From: Pseudomonas sp. UBA4194
GTDB taxonomy: Bacteria > Pseudomonadota > Gammaproteobacteria > Pseudomonadales > Pseudomonadaceae
Length of the DNA: 27,925 bases
NCBI RefSeq assembly: GCF_002379585.1
Contig: NZ_DFUE01000008.1
Span: 363-28,287, forward strand
Direction of reading: 5' to 3'
The notes beneath the pieces were generated by a model that had not been told where the DNA came from, did no database searches, and worked only from the letters and a program-made list of their open reading frames with translations. The translations under genes were made by a program, and so were the position numbers. How positions within the stretch are numbered: position 1 is the stretch's first letter; each line of letters begins with the position of its first letter. Positions 24,810 to 27,925 of the stretch are shown piece after piece.

Positions 24810-24934
24810 ACGGATCCTCCTGTCATTGAATGCGACGCCCAGCCATGCAAGGCTGAGAGTGGTCGATAAAAGTGTGCCGCCCATCTGCAGTGCAAGCGGC
24901 GTGCAACCACCCTAAACCACCGACCCCGGGCTTT

Positions 24935-24972
24935 TCAATATATTTGACAGAAGCCGGGGCACGGCCTACAGA
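24935..24972 (+). promoter_or_regulatory. Sigma-70 promoter with overlapping dyad, cupin/kauB region
   Basis: TTGACA (24944-24949) and TACAGA (24967-24972) are separated by 17 bases and read toward the cupin gene. The dyad TCAA-TATAT-TTGA (24935-24947) overlaps the -35, a place suited to repression. PauR or another regulator is possible; no consensus could be checked. Confidence 0.5.
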
Positions 24973-25008
24973 TGTGCGTTTTATTCAACAAACGAGGGGG
25001 ATTTTCCA

Positions 25009-25395
25009 ATGAGCATCGCCAGCATCGTCGACTTTGCCCAGCACAGCGTCACCCCGGAGCGCTATCGACCCGCGCCGGAAAAGATCCTCTCGGGCGACCC
25101 CGAGCAAACCGTCTTCAACCACTATGGCAGCCCCTGCGGGCAAATGAATGCAGGCGTCTGGGAAGGCGAAGTCGGCCAGTGGACGGTGAACTACACCGAG
25201 CATGAATACTGCGAGATCGTTCAGGGTGTGTCGGTACTGCGCGACGAGCAGGGCAACAGCAAGACCTTGCGCGCCGGAGACCGCTTCGTGATCCCCGCCG
25301 GGTTCAGCGGCACCTGGGAAGTGCTGGAGGCGTGCCGCAAGATCTACGTGATCTTCGAATCCACGCCCACCACCCCCCCTGTAGGAGCGGCGTAA
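25009..25395 (+). CDS. Small cupin-domain protein (Cupin_3/DUF861-like)
   Basis: 128 aa single-domain cupin. The barrel motifs appear as GQWTVNYTEHEYCEIVQG and AGDRFVIPAGFSGTWEV, ending KIYVIFE. The start is preceded by GAGGGGG. It is divergent from kauB and has its own good promoter. Proteins of this group often bind amine or ureido compounds, or a metal, but the function is not known; only part of the usual His/Glu metal set is seen. A role in polyamine or guanidino metabolism is an inference from position. The last four codons and the TAA stop are part of a REP element, so the C-terminal tail is probably a recent extension. Confidence 0.82.
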   Translation: MSIASIVDFAQHSVTPERYRPAPEKILSGDPEQTVFNHYGSPCGQMNAGVWEGEVGQWTVNYTEHEYCEIVQGVSVLRDEQGNSKTLRAGDRFVIPAGFSGTWEVLEACRKIYVIFESTPTTPPVGAA

Positions 25396-25410
25396 AAGCC
25401 GCGAAAGCGC
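25378..25410. repeat. REP element overlapping the cupin stop codon
   Basis: Core GTAGGAGCGGCGTAAAAGCC with GCGAAAGCGC following. The in-frame TAA of the cupin gene is inside the core (25393-25395). Confidence 0.88.
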
Positions 25411-25429
25411 CAGCCCAGACACCACCCCC

Positions 25430-25464
25430 AAAAAAAAGGCCCGCATCTTTCGATGCGGGCCTTT
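25430..25464 (-). terminator. Rho-independent terminator of rpmB-rpmG, bidirectional
   Basis: A 13-bp stem (25435-25447 with 25452-25464, GGCCCGCATC core) and a four-base loop. On the minus strand it ends in eight T residues, so it terminates rpmG. On the plus strand the T-rich TTTCTTCTT may also stop the cupin transcript. Confidence 0.93.
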
Positions 25465-25485
25465 CTTCTTGGTCGCCAAAATCAA

Positions 25486-25641
25486 TTACTTGATTTTGCC
25501 TTCCTTGTAGATCACGTGCTTGCGAACAACCGGATCAAATTTCTTGATCTCGATTTTGTCCGGGGTAGTACGCTTGTTCTTGTCGGTAGTGTAGAAGTGA
25601 CCAGTACCGGCGCTCGAGATCAAACGAATCAATTCACGCAT
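25486..25641 (-). CDS. rpmG: 50S ribosomal protein L33
   Basis: 51 aa basic protein of the large ribosomal subunit. It opens MRELIRLISSAGTGHFYTT and ends HVIYKEGKIK, the standard bacterial L33 sequence; it belongs to the cysteine-free form. AAGGGAG precedes the ATG. It is the second gene of the rpmB-rpmG operon, 12 bases after rpmB, and ends 22 bases before a strong terminator. Confidence 0.97.
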   Translation of the reverse strand: MRELIRLISSAGTGHFYTTDKNKRTTPDKIEIKKFDPVVRKHVIYKEGKIK

Positions 25642-25653
25642 GATAAAGCTCCC

Positions 25654-25890
25654 TTAAACCTTGCCGCCATCGCGACGGATTTCGGCCAGCACGACAGTGA
25701 TGCCACGCTTGTCGATGATACGCATGCCCTTGGCGGATACGCGCAGACGAACAAAACGTTTCTCTTCTTCAACCCAGAAGCGGTGATGCTGCAGGTTCGG
25801 CAGGAAACGACGACGGGTTTTGTTGTTTGCGTGGGAAATGTTATTCCCGGTTACCGGACCCTTACCGGTAACTTGACAGACTCTCGACAT
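25654..25890 (-). CDS. rpmB: 50S ribosomal protein L28
   Basis: 78 aa, the usual length. MSRVCQVTGKGPVTGNNISH, then HANNKTRRRFLPNLQ and a basic C terminus are characteristic of L28, needed for assembly of the large subunit. GAGGG lies nine bases before the ATG. First gene of the operon with rpmG. The single Cys at position 5 shows it is not the zinc-ribbon paralogue form. Confidence 0.98.
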   Translation of the reverse strand: MSRVCQVTGKGPVTGNNISHANNKTRRRFLPNLQHHRFWVEEEKRFVRLRVSAKGMRIIDKRGITVVLAEIRRDGGKV

Positions 25891-26264
25891 GCCTCAGCCC
25901 TCTAAAACCACATGCCCAACCCGGCATGGGTTGGCCGCTTATCTCTCAGTCATTTGGCGCACGGCGCCGCGTTTCTTCAGGGTCTTACCCGCCTCACCGT
26001 GAAGGCGGAGGAACAGGGCCCTAGAAAAGAGCGCTGCTTTATACCAGAAACACTCACGTGCAACAACAGCCGATGCACAATCGATGCGCTCGGCAAACCT
26101 GCCAGGCGCCCAAGCATAGCGTTGCCGGGGGGTGTCGGGAGCCGACCATTCGTCGCGCGAAAAATGCAAATAGGGATAGTCAGGGCTTGAAGACATCTCT
26201 AGGGTAGGACCTTTCTCCAGACTGCACAGGCAGATGGGCCCTCGACCCGCCAAGGAACATAACC
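25891..26264. other. rpmB/dppA divergent region, no gene seen
   Basis: 374 bases between two divergent starts, with no supported ORF. On the rpmB side it holds the promoter and a leader of about 140 bases with two hairpins: CCAACCC/GGGTTGG (25916-25934) and CCGCCT/AGGCGG (25989-26008). On the binding-protein side I found no convincing sigma-70 promoter. The segment 26090-26230 shows nothing identifiable. Confidence 0.6.
26038..26066 (-). promoter_or_regulatory. Candidate rpmB-rpmG promoter
   Basis: On the minus strand TTGTTG (26066-26061) and TATAAA (26043-26038) are separated by 17 bases, a good sigma-70 layout. Transcription would begin near 26030. Confidence 0.55.
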
Positions 26265-27854
26265 ATGCGTCTTGCGACTTTGCCGTTCTTGCTTGCTCCC
26301 CTGTTCGCGGCATCCCAGGCCTTCGCCGCGCCGCTGACGGTCTGCACCGAAGCCAGCCCCGAAGGCTTCGACGTGGTGCAGTACAACTCGCTGACCACCA
26401 CCAACGCGTCGGCCGACGTGCTGATGAATCGCCTGGTGGAGTTCGACGCCAAGGCCGGCAAAGTGGTGCCGAGCCTGGCCGACAGCTGGACGGTCTCGGC
26501 CGATGGCCTGACCTACGACTTCAAACTGCACCCAGGGGTGAAATTCCACAGCACCGAGTACTTCAAGCCTGGCCGCGAGCTCAATGCCCAGGACGTGCTG
26601 TTCAGCTTCCAGCGCATGCTCGACCCGGCCAACCCCTGGCACAAGATCGCCCAGAGTGGTTTCCCCCACGCCCAGTCGATGCAGTTGCCCGCGCTGATCA
26701 AGAAGATCGACGCCCCGGACCCACTGACCGTGCGCTTCACCCTCGACCATCCGGACGCCACCTTCCTGGCCACCCTGAGCATGGGCTTCGCGTCCATCTA
26801 TTCGGCCGAATACGCCGACCAGTTGATGAAGGCCGGCACACCGGAGAAGCTCAACAGCCAGCCAATCGGCAGCGGCCCGTTCATTTTCACCCGCTTCCAG
26901 AAAGACGCGGTGGTGCGCTACAAGGCCAACCCGGACTACTTCGCCGGCAAGCCTGCGGTCGACCCGCTGATCTACGCCATCACCCCGGACGCCAACGTGC
27001 GCCTGCAGAAGTTGCGGCGCAACGAATGCCAGGTGACCTTGTCGCCCAAGCCGCTGGATATCGCAGCCGCCGCGGATGACAAGGACTTGCAGGTGATCAA
27101 GACCGAGGCCTTCATGACCGCTTTCCTGGCCATCAACAGCCAGCATCCGCCGCTGGACAAGCCCGAAGTGCGCCAGGCCATCAACCTGGCATTCGACAAG
27201 GACAGCTACCTCAAGGCGGTGTTCGAAGGGACCGCCGAAGCCGCCAATGGCCCCTACCCGCCGAACACCTGGAGTTACGCCAAGGATCTGCCGGGCTATA
27301 AACAGGACGCCGGCAAAGCCCGCGAGCTGCTGGCCAAGGCCGGTTTGAAGGACGGCTTCAGCACCACGATCTGGACGCGCCCCTCGGGCAGCCTGCTCAA
27401 CCCCAACCCCAGCCTCGGCGCGCAGTTGCTGCAGGCCGACCTGAGCAAGATCGGCATCAAGGCCGAGATCCGCGTGATCGAATGGGGCGAGCTGATTCGC
27501 CGCGCCAAGGCCGGCGAGCATGACCTGCTGTTCATGGGCTGGGCGGGGGATAACGGCGATCCGGACAACTTCCTGACGCCGCAGTTTTCCTGCGCCGCCG
27601 TGCAGTCGGGGACCAACTTCGCCCGCTATTGCGACAAGGCCCTGGACAAGCTGATCAGCGACGGCAAGACCACGTCCGATCAGGCTGCCCGCAGCAAGCT
27701 GTACCATCAGGCCCAGGCGCAGATCCAGCAGCAGGCACTGTGGCTGCCGCTGGCGCATCCAACGGCCGCGACATTGGTGCGCAAGAGCGTGCAAGGGTAT
27801 GCGGTGAGCCCGTTCGGGCGACAGGATTTCTCCAGGGTTTCCGTGCAGAAATAG
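26265..27854 (+). CDS. dppA5: Periplasmic dipeptide/oligopeptide-binding protein (SBP_bac_5)
   Basis: 529 aa. A signal peptide (MRLATLPFLLAPLFAASQAFA, cleavage near residue 21) leads to a family 5 extracytoplasmic solute-binding protein. LTVCTEASPEGFD opens the mature domain. PSLADSWTVSADGLTYDFKL and LLFMGWAGDNGDPDNFL are characteristic of DppA-type proteins. The ATG has AAGGA eight bases upstream. No permease or ATPase genes follow within the window, so it probably serves a DppBCDF transporter encoded elsewhere. The name follows remembered P. aeruginosa PA5317 (dppA5), which also sits beside rpmB. Specificity could extend to other peptides or opine-like compounds. Confidence 0.88.
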   Translation: MRLATLPFLLAPLFAASQAFAAPLTVCTEASPEGFDVVQYNSLTTTNASADVLMNRLVEFDAKAGKVVPSLADSWTVSADGLTYDFKLHPGVKFHSTEYFKPGRELNAQDVLFSFQRMLDPANPWHKIAQSGFPHAQSMQLPALIKKIDAPDPLTVRFTLDHPDATFLATLSMGFASIYSAEYADQLMKAGTPEKLNSQPIGSGPFIFTRFQKDAVVRYKANPDYFAGKPAVDPLIYAITPDANVRLQKLRRNECQVTLSPKPLDIAAAADDKDLQVIKTEAFMTAFLAINSQHPPLDKPEVRQAINLAFDKDSYLKAVFEGTAEAANGPYPPNTWSYAKDLPGYKQDAGKARELLAKAGLKDGFSTTIWTRPSGSLLNPNPSLGAQLLQADLSKIGIKAEIRVIEWGELIRRAKAGEHDLLFMGWAGDNGDPDNFLTPQFSCAAVQSGTNFARYCDKALDKLISDGKTTSDQAARSKLYHQAQAQIQQQALWLPLAHPTAATLVRKSVQGYAVSPFGRQDFSRVSVQK

Positions 27855-27900
27855 CGCCGAAGCCGTTCTCGCAGGGGGTCCGGGCAGCACCTGGATCCTT

Positions 27901-27925
27901 TGCAGGAGCGGCGTACAGCCGCGAA
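27901..27925. repeat. REP element cut by the window end
   Basis: GCAGGAGCGGCGTACAGCCG and following bases match the GGAGCGGCGT...GCCGCGAA type, 3' of the binding-protein gene. Confidence 0.8.

Noticed and set aside
1..27925. A defence island, toxin-antitoxin module, prophage or secondary-metabolite cluster
   Set aside because: Every sizeable gene belongs to a known housekeeping, catabolic, transport or regulatory family. No integrase, transposase, nuclease-effector, reverse transcriptase or biosynthetic megasynthase is visible on either strand.

Overview
The window looks like chromosomal DNA of a Pseudomonas from or near the P. putida group. This rests on high G+C coding sequence, on many short palindromic REP elements of the type common in these genomes, and on a gene order recalled from P. 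putida and P. aeruginosa (hglS, rep, xpt, pauR, dadX, dadA, puuB, kauB, rpmG, rpmB, dppA5). I could not run a similarity search, so the taxonomy is an inference. No tRNA, rRNA, insertion sequence, prophage, CRISPR array or recognisable defence system is present. Coding density is high, and the only gap over 300 bases is the rpmB/dppA5 divergent region.

Layout. Bases 168-8138 hold hglS (last steps of D-lysine catabolism), a convergent chemoreceptor gene, a GcvA-like LysR regulator, a divergent MATE efflux gene with a perfect palindrome in the shared promoter region, and a GGDEF-EAL gene that overlaps the MATE gene tail to tail. Bases 8380-11018 carry rep helicase and xanthine phosphoribosyltransferase. 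On the minus strand from 15568 down to 11152 lie dadX, pauR, a cytochrome c5 and an acetyl-CoA hydrolase/transferase. dadA precedes dadX, with a rho-independent terminator between the two, and a divergent Lrp-type regulator (dadR-like) faces dadA.

Bases 17726-25395 hold a YkgJ-type cysteine-cluster protein, puuB (gamma-glutamylpolyamine oxidase), a DUF1127 protein, a MocR-type regulator, a ClsC-like phospholipase D lipoprotein, kauB (gamma-glutamylaminobutyraldehyde/guanidinobutyraldehyde dehydrogenase) and a small cupin. The window ends with the rpmB-rpmG ribosomal protein operon and a periplasmic dipeptide-binding protein (dppA5-like).

Functionally most of it is amine and amino-acid catabolism. 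PauR (repressor), PuuB (oxidase) and KauB (dehydrogenase) belong to the gamma-glutamylated polyamine route. DadR, DadA and DadX belong to D-/L-alanine catabolism. HglS belongs to lysine catabolism. DppA5 would bring in peptides.

The most distinctive non-coding structure is the REP landscape. Six of the seven convergent gene junctions carry REP elements, and one of these holds a three-copy tandem array with an exact 79-bp period. I see no clearly new multi-gene system. The best leads are the candidate operators, the dadA-dadX terminator, the orphan cupin beside kauB, and the lipid-anchored ClsC-like enzyme.
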